A stretch of 64,000 bases of DNA from Undibacterium hunanense (GCF_014284335.1 NZ_JACOGF010000021.1:1-64000), one strand, 5' to 3'. Positions 37,577 through 45,637 are shown, counted from the first letter of the stretch. Numbers and translations: made by a program. The notes: generated by a model from the sequence alone, not told the origin.

Positions 37577-38392
37577 TCAGGCTGCGCTTGCAACTGAGGC
37601 AGTTGAAGCAGGTGCGGCTGCTGCAGCTACAGCCACGTTCTGGCCCGACAGACGCTTCAGTCTTTCCAGCGTGGTTTCACCAGTAGTGTCACCCTGGGCA
37701 ACCGATTTACGGATAGCATCAATCTCGGCTGCCTGATCCAGCGGTTTTTGCGTAATGTCGGCGACGATGCGCAAGCCAGCCGCTTCGTTGCTGACATTCT
37801 GGGCACGCCGGGTCAGCGCATTCAGCGCCGTCGAATGGCTTTGCATAACGGACAGATTGCTTAGTTGCTCCTGTCTTTCCACCCGTAATTGCTGCAGATC
37901 TTTCTGGGCTTTTGCCGCTGCCAGATTTTGCAGGGCTTTTTTGGCCGCTGCATCAAAATCAGCCAATTGTTTGGAAAAGGCATCAACGATTTTCTGCAAC
38001 TCGTTCATGTATTCCTGGGCATCGGCTTCTTCCTGCATTTCCACAGGAAGACGGGCCTTGTTGGCTTCCAGCTCATCACAAAACAGGCTGACTGTTGCTT
38101 CAGAAATTTTACCTGATGCGAGACGGTCTGCCAGTGTCGCGGTAGCTTTTTCGTCATTGGCGATCAGCTCACGCAAACGCACGACATCCATATGTTCCTT
38201 GTCGAAAGAGGAACGTGCTGCCGCCAGCTTTTGCGCTGTTTCGCGCAGGGTGGCTGCCAGGCGGTCACGATCGGCTTCTGTTGCTGTTTCCGGATCAAAA
38301 TTGGCGATGGCTTCCGATACTTTATCGCCCAAGGCACCAAAGTGTTTGGAAATCAGACGTGCGGTCAGGCCCCAGCCATTCAAGTTACTCAT
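37577..38392 (-). CDS. PspA/IM30-like coiled-coil protein (YjfJ-like)
   Basis: A 271-residue protein made almost entirely of charged helical segments, with a long coiled coil at about residues 40-205, a short hydrophobic-amphipathic N-terminus (WGLTARLISKHFGALGDKV) and an Ala-rich end. The pattern fits the PspA/IM30/Vipp1 branch of membrane-remodelling proteins, and the neighbouring DUF2491 gene matches the E. coli yjfJ-yjfK pair. PspA proteins bind stressed membranes from the cytoplasmic face. The assignment to the family rests on helical pattern and context more than on a strong motif. It is the last gene of a three-gene cluster. Confidence 0.65.
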   Translation of the reverse strand: MSNLNGWGLTARLISKHFGALGDKVSEAIANFDPETATEADRDRLAATLRETAQKLAAARSSFDKEHMDVVRLRELIANDEKATATLADRLASGKISEATVSLFCDELEANKARLPVEMQEEADAQEYMNELQKIVDAFSKQLADFDAAAKKALQNLAAAKAQKDLQQLRVERQEQLSNLSVMQSHSTALNALTRRAQNVSNEAAGLRIVADITQKPLDQAAEIDAIRKSVAQGDTTGETTLERLKRLSGQNVAVAAAAAPASTASVASAA

Positions 38393-38426
38393 GTTACTTC
38401 CTTTCAGTGTGTGACGCGGTCGGTGT

Positions 38427-38482
38427 TGTGCTTCAAGTGATGTGCTTCAAGTGCTGTACTTCAGCGGTTTTACTTCAAGTTC
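38427..38482. repeat. Four imperfect 14-bp tandem repeats
   Basis: Four adjacent 14-bp units (38427-38440, 38441-38454, 38455-38468, 38469-38482) carry the core CTTCA, three of them as CTTCAAGT, near the 5' end of the PspA-like gene. They fill the gap after the DUF2491 gene. The 14-bp period places repeated sites on alternating faces of the helix; a regulator-binding array or a slipped-strand region are both possible. Confidence 0.6.
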
Positions 38483-38502
38483 GGTGCTGCATAAAAACGG
38501 TG

Positions 38503-39318
38503 CTATTGCACCAGTAACCTTTCCGCTTCCAGCGGCAAGGCAATCATGAAATCGACATGGATGCCGCGCTGTGTGGCGTCACCATCCTTGCTACGTAAAA
38601 TCTCTGTGCTGATCAGCAATAATTCTGTCTGCCCTCCCTCTGGTGCCAGATTGCGGCGATACGGCATGAACACCACTTCCTGTTGCAGGCCATGCTGGCC
38701 ACCGGCATCATCAATGCGGGTTTCCATACCTTTGACAGGTGCCACAAATTCCAGCCCCGGGTCACCCATATCGCGCTCATACAGCAGGCTGTCGGCATCG
38801 GCAAATGCGGCGTCCAGAGTATCCTCATCCCAGCCTATGTCAGCCAGTTGCTGGCGCCACAGGCTGTAACTGCGGTCCCCCAGGCCAGACCCGTTTTCGC
38901 CGAGGAAGGCTTGTTGGTCTTCCACCGTTTCTGGTATTACGCGGGTCAGGTGACTGCAATACAAAAGCTCTTGCAACTGGTCATCGGCATCGCAATACAA
39001 CTGCAGGAATTTTTCACCCCCTTCGGCATCGGCATTCAGGTAATAGCGGTACATCTTGCCGCTGACCGGCAACTGCACGCGACTGATGGCCACGATGCGG
39101 GTTTCAGCTTCATCCGGCATGACAATCAGCGAACCCTGGCTGATGGCGCGTATCAATGGTGTCCTCTGCAAATTCACCACACTGCCCAAACGTGCTCCCA
39201 GTGGCAGGGCGGCATCCTGACGGCCACTTTCTGCATGTCTGTCTTGTGGGTTTTGCTGATCAGCGTCCTGCCTGCCGAGAATTTTTCCTACGTATTGGTA
39301 TGCATCTTTCCAGGCCAT
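38503..39318 (-). CDS. DUF2491 family protein (YjfK-like)
   Basis: A 271-residue cytoplasmic beta-rich protein of the DUF2491 family. It shows LPLGARLGSVVNLQRTPL, RIVAISRVQL, MYRYYLN and a conserved closing (LLISTEILR...GIHVDFMIALPL). In E. coli the homologue yjfK lies in an operon with the PspA-type yjfJ, and the same neighbour is found here. Its function is unknown. The start is set at MAWKDAYQYVGKILG, which has GGAGG 12 bases upstream and lies just after the stop of the upstream membrane-protein frame; the longer frame overlaps that gene. Confidence 0.82.
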   Translation of the reverse strand: MAWKDAYQYVGKILGRQDADQQNPQDRHAESGRQDAALPLGARLGSVVNLQRTPLIRAISQGSLIVMPDEAETRIVAISRVQLPVSGKMYRYYLNADAEGGEKFLQLYCDADDQLQELLYCSHLTRVIPETVEDQQAFLGENGSGLGDRSYSLWRQQLADIGWDEDTLDAAFADADSLLYERDMGDPGLEFVAPVKGMETRIDDAGGQHGLQQEVVFMPYRRNLAPEGGQTELLLISTEILRSKDGDATQRGIHVDFMIALPLEAERLLVQ

Positions 39319-39322
39319 GGTA

Positions 39323-39423
39323 TTAATTTCCTCCCAAACTGTAATGTGCTGTCGAAGCCTGCTTGCGGACTGGTTTGACGACTCGCCAGATTTTGTAAAT
39401 GAGCCAGCCCAGGCCACCCAGAA
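39323..39423 (-). pseudogene. Out-of-frame C-terminal segment of the upstream protein
   Basis: In a second reading frame, this segment continues the 264-residue protein: after an acidic stretch (SAVQEEGTG) it encodes one transmembrane helix (LLRLAVWSLILGGLGWLIY) followed by a basic tail and ends at TAA (39325-39323), two bases before the DUF2491 ribosome binding region. The frame is blocked upstream by TAG and TGA near 39526-39538. It therefore looks like the lost end of the neighbouring gene. Confidence 0.65.
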
Positions 39424-40218
39424 TCAGGCTCCATACCGCCAGGCGCAGCAGTTTCCAGCCTGTGCCTTCTTCCTGTACTGCACTGGCAGGCTGGGCATTT
39501 GCGGCTGGCAGGCTGGCAGGCTGGTATCACTGGTACTACTGGTACCACTGGCGCTAATACCATCGCTGACTACACTGCCCTGGCCAGCAATCGGTTCCAG
39601 CTGGCTGGAACGGGGCCCGGCAGGTTCGGCCGCCGCCGGATGACTGATCATGCTGCCCAGCATGAAACCCATGAAGGCGCCTGCCATGCCACCACCGATG
39701 CCACTGCGCTGCACGATGACAGGTGCAGGCGCTGGGCTGTTAAATCCCACCGGTGCTGTCGGTGCAGGTGTCATTGGCCGGTTCATGCTGGCTGTATTCG
39801 CATTACCAAAACCGCTGTTGGCCGCATTGTTACCAAAGCTGTTGCTGCTACCGAGGCCACCGATGTTGCTAACTGCATTCTGTGCTGGCAAAGGTGGCGG
39901 GGTAGATGGCGAGGTGGCGGCCTGCTTGCGCGCATCCATACTTTTCAGGGCATTCGCCTGGGCCTGGTTTTTTTGCAGGTCACGGTTCAAGGCTGAATCA
40001 GAATTTCTGCTGGTCGCCGGTTTGCTCGTGTTAAAACTGCCAAACGCCGTGTTCGATGGTTTCGATGGTGCAGGCTTGCTCATGCTTCTTTGTGAAGAGA
40101 ACCCGCCCTTGAAACCCGTGGACGAACCACCGGAACGGCCAGCCGCATTGACCGTATTGGCCATCAGGGGCAGAATCAGTGCCATCATGATGATTAACTT
40201 GTGATAAAAATTGTTCAT
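39424..40218 (-). CDS. Gly/Ser/Asn-rich exported protein, frameshifted at its C-terminus
   Basis: The 264-residue frame starts with a signal peptide (LIIMMALILPLMANTVNA) and continues as a low-complexity Gly/Ser/Asn/Ala/Pro protein (SGGSSTGFKGGFSSQRS; a short Gly/Met hydrophobic patch near residue 180). Its last 40 residues (from about PACQPQMP) are of alien composition. An 8-bp repeat at 39503-39524 has two full copies plus six bases; with one copy fewer the frame joins the transmembrane segment at 39323-39423 and gives a 295-residue protein, ending just before the DUF2491 gene. This could be phase variation, a mutation, or an assembly error. Function is unknown. Confidence 0.7.
   Translation of the reverse strand: MNNFYHKLIIMMALILPLMANTVNAAGRSGGSSTGFKGGFSSQRSMSKPAPSKPSNTAFGSFNTSKPATSRNSDSALNRDLQKNQAQANALKSMDARKQAATSPSTPPPLPAQNAVSNIGGLGSSNSFGNNAANSGFGNANTASMNRPMTPAPTAPVGFNSPAPAPVIVQRSGIGGGMAGAFMGFMLGSMISHPAAAEPAGPRSSQLEPIAGQGSVVSDGISASGTSSTSDTSLPACQPQMPSLPVQYRKKAQAGNCCAWRYGA
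39503..39524. repeat. 8-bp tandem repeat causing the frameshift
   Basis: GGCTGGCA occurs at 39503-39510 and 39511-39518 and is followed by a third, partial copy GGCTGG (39519-39524). Eight is not a multiple of three, so any change by one unit shifts the reading frame of the minus-strand gene. Removing one unit restores the longer frame; adding one does not. Confidence 0.85.
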
Positions 40219-40334
40219 GGTCCTGGTCTATAGAAAAAAGATTAAGCTCTCTGTACAATCCCTCATCGCTTGATGGATGTCATCATAGTGAGCAAAAATG
40301 CAAAGATCATCGGTAATAAATTAGGGAATTCACC

Positions 40335-40823
40335 ATGACACGGAAATATTCGGATATGAACCAACACGACGCCCTGTACAAGATAGCGCGCGCATATCCT
40401 GGCGGTTTGGAAGCACTGGCCAACAAGATGGGGGTCTCGGTGAATGTCTTGCGCAATAAACTGGCACCCGGCATAGAGTCGCATTACCCATCGTTTGAAG
40501 AGCTGTCCATCATCGTCGAGCATTGCCACGAAGCGGGCGTCAAAGACGCGCACCTGCCCTTGCATGCACTGCTCAGCCGGCATGGCATGGCTGCCTTTGC
40601 CATTCCGGAACCGGATCAGGTCAGCGAAGATGACCTGTCGCAAACCGTATGCCGCGTCATGAGCCGTGTTGGCGATGTGGCCGAAGCGGTATCAACCGCC
40701 CTGCTCGATGGTGTGATCACCGATGCCGAAGCCGATCTGATAGAAAGAGAATTCCAGAGTGCACTGACGGTGCTGGGAGAATGGCGTGCGCGCATACGTG
40801 CACATCACAGGCAAAGAGACTAA
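40335..40823 (+). CDS. CII-like phage regulatory family protein
   Basis: This 162-residue protein matches the phage regulatory CII family (Phage_CP76): MNQHDALYKIARAYPGGLEALANKMGVSVNVLRNKLAPG is the DNA-binding part with a helix-turn-helix near 22-45, and the rest is helical. Such genes occur as single chromosomal regulators in many Burkholderiales, without a prophage; no phage genes lie nearby here. Target is unknown. It is divergent from the PspA/DUF2491 cluster (116-base gap), which makes that cluster a possible target. A GGGA precedes the ATG by about 8 bases. Confidence 0.8.
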   Translation: MTRKYSDMNQHDALYKIARAYPGGLEALANKMGVSVNVLRNKLAPGIESHYPSFEELSIIVEHCHEAGVKDAHLPLHALLSRHGMAAFAIPEPDQVSEDDLSQTVCRVMSRVGDVAEAVSTALLDGVITDAEADLIEREFQSALTVLGEWRARIRAHHRQRD

Positions 40824-41139
40824 GCAGCAGTTACCGGCATTGTTGCCGAAGTTTTTACATAGATTACTGCAAAGACCATTGCAGTAATCGTAGTAAAACC
40901 TGCCGGAAGATCTGCTGAAAAGCTGGCCTGTATTGCTAAAAAATGTATTCTTTATCCGGCATTTTATGTGGTGGCTAATTTAGTGGATAAGGGCGCTTAT
41001 TTAGTGACTGATTCAGCGGCTTATTTAGCTGCTTATTTGGCTACAAAACAAGCAAGCCATTTTGCCCAGCAGCATTTCCTCTGCTGCTTTACAATGGAGG
41101 CCTGCCTCAATACCAAACAGCCGCCAGGCTGCCACCACC
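40824..41139. other. Gap between the CII-like and chromate genes
   Basis: This gap of 316 bases has no gene. It holds a perfect 10-bp hairpin (40863-40888) with a 6-base loop and then a run of short repeats containing GCTTATTTAG or GCTTATTTGG (about 40995-41040). No clear -35/-10 pair was found for the chromate operon. Confidence 0.5.
40863..40888. repeat. Perfect 10-bp inverted repeat
   Basis: ATTACTGCAA (40863-40872) and TTGCAGTAAT (40879-40888) pair with a 6-base loop. There is no T-tract, so it is more likely an operator or a structured 3' end of the CII-like transcript than an intrinsic terminator. Confidence 0.6.
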
Positions 41140-41706
41140 ATGTCCACTGAACCAACGAGCCAGCGGCCCTCATCCCTTACGGATTTGTATATCTCATTTA
41201 CTCTGCTGGCATTGCAAGGATTTGGTGGTGTACTCGCCATCGTGCAGCGTGAACTGGTGGAGCGCAAGCGCTGGCTGACCTCGGAAGAATTCGTCGAAGA
41301 CTGGGCCGTGGCGCAGATATTACCTGGCCCCAATGTCGTCAATCTGTCCATGATGATAGGCCACCGCCACTTTGGTTTGCCGGGTGCCATGACGGCACTG
41401 GCCGGCATGCTGTCCATCCCGCTGTTGCTTGTACTGGTACTGGCAGTCATCTATGCCCAGTTTGCCCAGTACCCGAGCGTGGTCGGTGCCTTGCGCGGCA
41501 TGAGTGCTGTCACCGCCGGTCTGATCATCGCCACCGCATTAAAACTGGTGCCGGCATTAAAAAATAACCCCATGGGCAAATATGTGGCACTGGCTTTCAG
41601 TGCAGTTTGCTTTGTCGGCATTGCCCTGTTCCGTCTGCCACTGGCGTATGTCCTGCTGGTACTGGGTAGCCTGGCCTTTACCCTGGTGTACCGGAGACTG
41701 AAATAA
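41140..41706 (+). CDS. chrA: Chromate transporter, N-terminal half (short-chain ChrA)
   Basis: A 188-residue membrane protein with the chromate transporter signature GFGGVLAIVQRELVERKRWL and EEFVEDWAVAQILPGPNV, followed by GALRGMSAVTAGLI and further hydrophobic helices. In this group ChrA is split into two short proteins that act together; the second half is the next gene. Chromate efflux is the established function of the family. Start is the ATG giving MSTEPTSQ, since upstream sequence in the frame has no family features. The stop overlaps the next start by one base. Confidence 0.88.
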   Translation: MSTEPTSQRPSSLTDLYISFTLLALQGFGGVLAIVQRELVERKRWLTSEEFVEDWAVAQILPGPNVVNLSMMIGHRHFGLPGAMTALAGMLSIPLLLVLVLAVIYAQFAQYPSVVGALRGMSAVTAGLIIATALKLVPALKNNPMGKYVALAFSAVCFVGIALFRLPLAYVLLVLGSLAFTLVYRRLK

Positions 41707-42302
41707 TGCCGGATACCGCCCACACCGTCTTGCAGATTTCCATGAACTGGAATGACTGGCTACAGTTGTTCCTGCATTACATGATGCTGTCGCTGTTATC
41801 GATAGGCGGTGCCGTTTCCACCCTGCCAGACATGCATCGCTATCTGGTGGCGCAACAGGGCTGGCTGACAGATGCCCAGTTCAATGCATCCGTCTCCATT
41901 GCCCAGGCAGCACCGGGCCCGAATGTGCTGTTCATCGCCCTGATGGGATGGAATGTAGGCATGAATGCCGGCGGCATGTGGACCGGCCTGCTGGGCGTGC
42001 TGGTCACCATGACCGGCATCCTGTTACCCAGCACCACGCTGACCTATATGGCCGCCAGTTGGGGCCATGCCAACCGTGAACTGCGTAGCGTGCGCGCATT
42101 CAAACTGGGACTGGCACCCATCGTCATCGGCCTTTTGCTGGCCACCGGCTGGATTATGGCCGCATCGCATGACAAGGCCACGCAAGACTGGCCATTGTGG
42201 GTGTTGACGCTGGTTTGTACTGTCGTGGTATGGCGTACCCGTCTGCATCTGTTATGGCTGCTGGGCGCAGGCGCCATTCTTGGCTGGTTTGGCCTGATCT
42301 GA
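41706..42302 (+). CDS. chrA: Chromate transporter, C-terminal half (short-chain ChrA)
   Basis: A 198-residue membrane protein completing the split ChrA pair. It repeats the family pattern: LLSIGGAVSTLPDMHRYLVAQQGWL, FNASVSIAQAAPGPNVLFIALMGW, and a set of hydrophobic helices including VWVLTL-type and LLWLLGAGAILGWF near the end. The start codon overlaps the stop of the first half (TAATG), so both are translated together, which suits a 1:1 heterodimer. Whether they form a chromate pump here is inferred from family membership. Confidence 0.88.
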   Translation: MPDTAHTVLQISMNWNDWLQLFLHYMMLSLLSIGGAVSTLPDMHRYLVAQQGWLTDAQFNASVSIAQAAPGPNVLFIALMGWNVGMNAGGMWTGLLGVLVTMTGILLPSTTLTYMAASWGHANRELRSVRAFKLGLAPIVIGLLLATGWIMAASHDKATQDWPLWVLTLVCTVVVWRTRLHLLWLLGAGAILGWFGLI

Positions 42303-42698
42303 AGTAGCACCCCACGACACATATTGATCACAAAAAAAACCAAAATGACGGTCTGTCTTAACACTTGTAAAGTGTCCATCCATTTTTAGCTCCACCTGAA
42401 AATCAGACTGGCTTGCGCAGGCCGCTCTGACCGGATTACAGGTTTCGCCATTAGAGTAAACCACCCACAATCCCATTACAGATTTGTAAGCAGTTATAAG
42501 GAGATGCAGGGATTTTACTTATATTTATGCGATAAGCAGCCATAAACATGAAACTGACGGCAGCATTTGTTACACTTCCGGTTTCCGTCAGGTGGTCTAA
42601 AATAGAAATACCCACCATAGACAATCTTTGTTACAGGCGTTAAGCATAGTTTGAGGTATGCTTGCCACCTTGAAATTCCGCATACCGGTTCACTGCCC
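42303..42698. other. Gene-free region before the TonB-shaped gene
   Basis: I see no gene in this stretch of 396 bases. It is AT-rich in the second half and contains a possible -10 box (TAAAAT near 42597-42602) before the TonB-shaped protein gene; no -35 box or operator stands out. There is no terminator of standard form after the chromate genes. Confidence 0.45.
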
Positions 42699-43556
42699 AT
42701 GAAGTTGAGTATAGAAGCGCCAGAAGATGAAGTTTCCCTACCGGGTGAAGTTCATTTGCACATCCGGTTTCGTCCTGCCAGCATGTTCGGCATCCTGCTG
42801 GCATTGGTCATCCATGCGCTTTTGCTTTATTTCCTGTTGAACATGAGCGTCCTCAAGAAAAAGAAGGGCGAAAATGCAGGTTCGGACAATCCCATCGTCT
42901 TGCTGATGGATAAAACGACACTGGCCCCCAAACAGGCCACTTCACCGAAAAAGCAAAAGGTGCAGCCGACACCTGCCCGTACCCCGCCAACCAAAAACAC
43001 CATCACCCAGCCTAAACTGCCGCCCGTGGTCGCCGTCACCGAACCGACTATCGTGCAGCCACCACCACCTCAGGTCAATGCACCTCCAGAAATGGACATG
43101 ATGGCCATGGTCAACGCTGCCCGTGAACGCCGTCGTTCCGCCGAAACCGCAGCCGCCCAGGAAAACGAAGGTGCGCGTCAGGCAGGTCGCGGCATGTCGC
43201 CACAAGAAGTGGCAGAAGCCAATGTCCGCCGCAGCATGCAGCAAGCCCAGGGCAAGGGCGGCAGTGGCGTGTTTGAACTGATCAGCACCAGCACCCGGAT
43301 GGCATCTTTCTCTTTCCGTGGCTGGAATACCCGTTCCATTCCCTCTGGCGGCAAACAGTTCTTTGAAGTCGATGCCGGCCTGGGCGGTGACGTCCACCTG
43401 GCCGTCGTACGCCGCATGATAGAAATCATACGCATGGAATACAAGGGCGATTTCAGTTGGGAATCCAGACGCCTGGGCCAGGTCGTCCGCAAATCAGCCC
43501 GCCTGGAAGACAGCGCTGAACTGGAAAGCTTCTTGTTGAAGGAGTTTTTTCCTTAG
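42699..43556 (+). CDS. TonB-shaped inner-membrane protein of unknown function
   Basis: A 285-residue protein with the layout of TonB or TolA: a short cytoplasmic N-terminus, one transmembrane helix (LLALVIHALLLYFLLNM), then a proline/lysine-rich periplasmic linker (residues about 60-140) and a globular C-terminal part at about 190-285. The C-terminal part (FELISTSTRMASFSFRGWNTR, HLAVVRRMIEIIRMEYKG) lacks the canonical TonB motifs, so it is not labelled TonB. No exbB or exbD genes are nearby. The start at MKLSIEAP is chosen because the TM segment follows; no clear ribosome binding site was found. Confidence 0.6.
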   Translation: MKLSIEAPEDEVSLPGEVHLHIRFRPASMFGILLALVIHALLLYFLLNMSVLKKKKGENAGSDNPIVLLMDKTTLAPKQATSPKKQKVQPTPARTPPTKNTITQPKLPPVVAVTEPTIVQPPPPQVNAPPEMDMMAMVNAARERRRSAETAAAQENEGARQAGRGMSPQEVAEANVRRSMQQAQGKGGSGVFELISTSTRMASFSFRGWNTRSIPSGGKQFFEVDAGLGGDVHLAVVRRMIEIIRMEYKGDFSWESRRLGQVVRKSARLEDSAELESFLLKEFFP

Positions 43557-43658
43557 GACAAAGCAAATTGCTTTGCATCTCATGTAATCCAGGGTAAGTC
43601 ACAAGTAAAAATAACAGAGATTGTGACACCCGGCATTTAAATCCCAAACTACCAAATC

Positions 43659-44216
43659 TCACTCCTGCGCCAGCCAATCACTGCGCAGCAAACCATACAG
43701 CGCCGTATCCGACACCACGCCGTCTATGATCCAGCGTTCGCGCAAGAAGCCTTCGCGGATGAAGCCCAGTTTTTCCAGTGATTTGGCTGAACCCAGATTA
43801 CGCGGATCAATGTCAGCTTCGACGCGGTTCAGGTTCATGTCATTGAAACCGTAGTTCAGCAAAGCGACCAGGGCTTCATGCATATAACCCTGGCCCCAGA
43901 CTGCAGCGTCCATGTCGTAACCGATTTCGGCACGACAACAACCGGCATCAAGATGGAACAGGGTACAACTGCCGAGGAAAGCCTGGTCAGTCTTGCGTAT
44001 CAATCCCAGACGCAAGAATTCGCCCTTGGGCATGGCGGCCAGGTCACGCTCAACCATGGCAATCGCCTGGGCGATGTCTGTCCATGGCGGCGTGCTCATA
44101 TAAAGCATGACATCCGCATTGGAGCGTATCCGCAGGATGTCAGCAGCATCATCCACACACAAGGGGCGCAAGTGCAGGCGCGGAGTGTCGATAGTGACTT
44201 GGTCAAAAGCGGGCAT
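43659..44216 (-). CDS. GNAT family N-acetyltransferase (RimJ/RimL type)
   Basis: A 185-residue GNAT protein with the fold elements in order: DTPRLHLRPLCVDDAADI at the start, IGYDMDAAVWGQGYMHEALV as the acetyl-CoA-binding beta4-alpha3 region, and RVEADIDPRNLGSAKSLEKLGFIREGFLRER near the end, a hallmark of the RimJ/RimL branch. It probably acetylates protein N-termini or small molecules; the substrate is not known. It is a single gene with a weak ribosome binding site. Confidence 0.9.
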   Translation of the reverse strand: MPAFDQVTIDTPRLHLRPLCVDDAADILRIRSNADVMLYMSTPPWTDIAQAIAMVERDLAAMPKGEFLRLGLIRKTDQAFLGSCTLFHLDAGCCRAEIGYDMDAAVWGQGYMHEALVALLNYGFNDMNLNRVEADIDPRNLGSAKSLEKLGFIREGFLRERWIIDGVVSDTALYGLLRSDWLAQE

Positions 44217-44344
44217 TTAAGACTTTCAGGCAAAGATTAGTGAGCAAATTATAACCGCGCATGACAGGATAGAACTGCGATAAAGTCTGTGCGCAATGAC
44301 GGTTAGAAAATTTGCTCTCGCCATGATCGCCGTCGATTGCTTCG

Positions 44345-44686
44345 TCAAAAAAACGGACGCACCTCGACCGGTGCACGACAGGCAAGAGCAGCTTTGCAAC
44401 CCCATGCCAGGGCCTCATCCATGTCAGCGGCTTCCAGTACCCAGAAACCGCCCATATGCTCCCTGGTCTCCAGATACGGGCCGCGGGAAATGCACAACTC
44501 GCCATCAGGCAGCGCAAGTAATGAGGTCGCACAGCTCGCGGGGTGCAGGCCGCCGACAAAAATCCTGACACCAACAGCGACCATTTCATCGTTGAGCGCA
44601 TCAATATCGCGGGACATCGCTTCGTCTTCTGCGATACAAGGGTCGTAGTCGTCGGGGTGGTGAATAGCAACCAGATACTGTGCCAT
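44345..44686 (-). CDS. YCII-related domain protein
   Basis: A 113-residue protein of the YCII family: MAQYLVAIHHPDDYDP is the first beta strand, then LPDGELCISRGPYLETREHMGGFWVLEAADMDEALAWGCKA matches the typical dimeric ferredoxin-like fold. Such proteins are often encoded next to an ECF sigma factor, but none is seen here. The substrate, if any, is unknown. GGAGA lies 4 bases before the ATG. The gene follows the M50-like gene on the same strand at a distance of about 190 bases. Confidence 0.85.
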   Translation of the reverse strand: MAQYLVAIHHPDDYDPCIAEDEAMSRDIDALNDEMVAVGVRIFVGGLHPASCATSLLALPDGELCISRGPYLETREHMGGFWVLEAADMDEALAWGCKAALACRAPVEVRPFF

Positions 44687-44874
44687 GAATTCTCCAATCT
44701 ATGGTAACGGTCTTCAGCCGGGCGACTACCCAGGCTTCAGTACATAGACGAACGGCGGGAGCGGAATTCGACATATAGTCCGGAATATTTTTCTGTTTCT
44801 GTATTCTGAACCTGTTTGAAAACTCCTCTGTCAGTTTGCAATACCCGCCTGACCGGAGAAACCCTCTGCCATGC

Positions 44875-45528
44875 CTACCAGGGCCGGACGGCGTACGCGA
44901 TAGCCAGGCACCAGGACAGGGAAGTGGCGATAGTCAAGAAGGCATCCGCCTTGTAGATCAAGTCAGGGGCGAATTTATTCAGGCCCAGGTGTTGCGCCAG
45001 TGTGATGATAATTTGCCAGCCATTGAAACCAACCATTGGAAATAAATGGTAAGCGGCCAGTTTTGCTGCGACGATGCCCATCAGCGTCAGAAATGTCGAT
45101 GAATCAATCAGGCGACCAGCCTCATGCAGCAGGATTTGTGCGTCGTCGAACGGTGACAGCGCACCCACTACATATTGCACCGGAAACGCGATCCAGTCAT
45201 GCCAGGCACTCGCACCAACTAACACCACAGCCAACACCAGATGAACAGTGCAACCAGCAAGGGCAATCATGATCTGTCGCGCTATAGATTGGTGATCAAA
45301 TGCGAATGGAAGGTCATTGTCGCTGACGTCACAAGCACGTGAATCGAGAAATTTGACATAGCCATTTATTGGTAACAGCTTCAGGATAAATCCGTTGTGC
45401 TTTATCAGTACCGGCCCCAGGCCTATGGATATTGCCATTATCCTGACACCAGCGGCCCGCCCTGCTGCTGCAATGCTCATTATGTGGAGGGCATTACAGA
45501 TGACGATAATGATGAAAAAATTGAGCAT
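44875..45528 (-). CDS. Site-2-protease (M50) homologue lacking catalytic residues
   Basis: A 217-residue integral membrane protein that aligns with RseP-type site-2 proteases. The N-terminus MLNFFIIIVICNALHIMSI lines up with the HExxH helix as HIMSI (His15 kept, catalytic Glu changed to Ile and the second His to Ile). AAGVRIMAISIGLGP and LKLLPINGYVKFLDSR match the RseP continuation (GVRVERFSIGFG... PLGGYVK). Near the end, the zinc-ligand motif PxPxLDG reads PMVGFNG (Asn169 for Asp). No PDZ domain is present. It may be a pseudo-protease that binds a partner. The start is the ATG that fits the family; a TTG 21 codons earlier is possible. Confidence 0.65.
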   Translation of the reverse strand: MLNFFIIIVICNALHIMSIAAAGRAAGVRIMAISIGLGPVLIKHNGFILKLLPINGYVKFLDSRACDVSDNDLPFAFDHQSIARQIMIALAGCTVHLVLAVVLVGASAWHDWIAFPVQYVVGALSPFDDAQILLHEAGRLIDSSTFLTLMGIVAAKLAAYHLFPMVGFNGWQIIITLAQHLGLNKFAPDLIYKADAFLTIATSLSWCLAIAYAVRPW

Positions 45529-45637
45529 GACTGATAGCGTATCGATGAAGTAGATGATGGCGATTGCATGAAATTGTACTGCGCCAGCCAACTCTGCAGA
45601 TCAATAGCTCAACATGCGCTGACAGAAAGGAAAATAA

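Noticed and set aside
40335-40823. Prophage remnant signalled by the CII-like gene
   Set aside because: No integrase, structural genes or attachment repeats lie around it; the family occurs as lone chromosomal genes.
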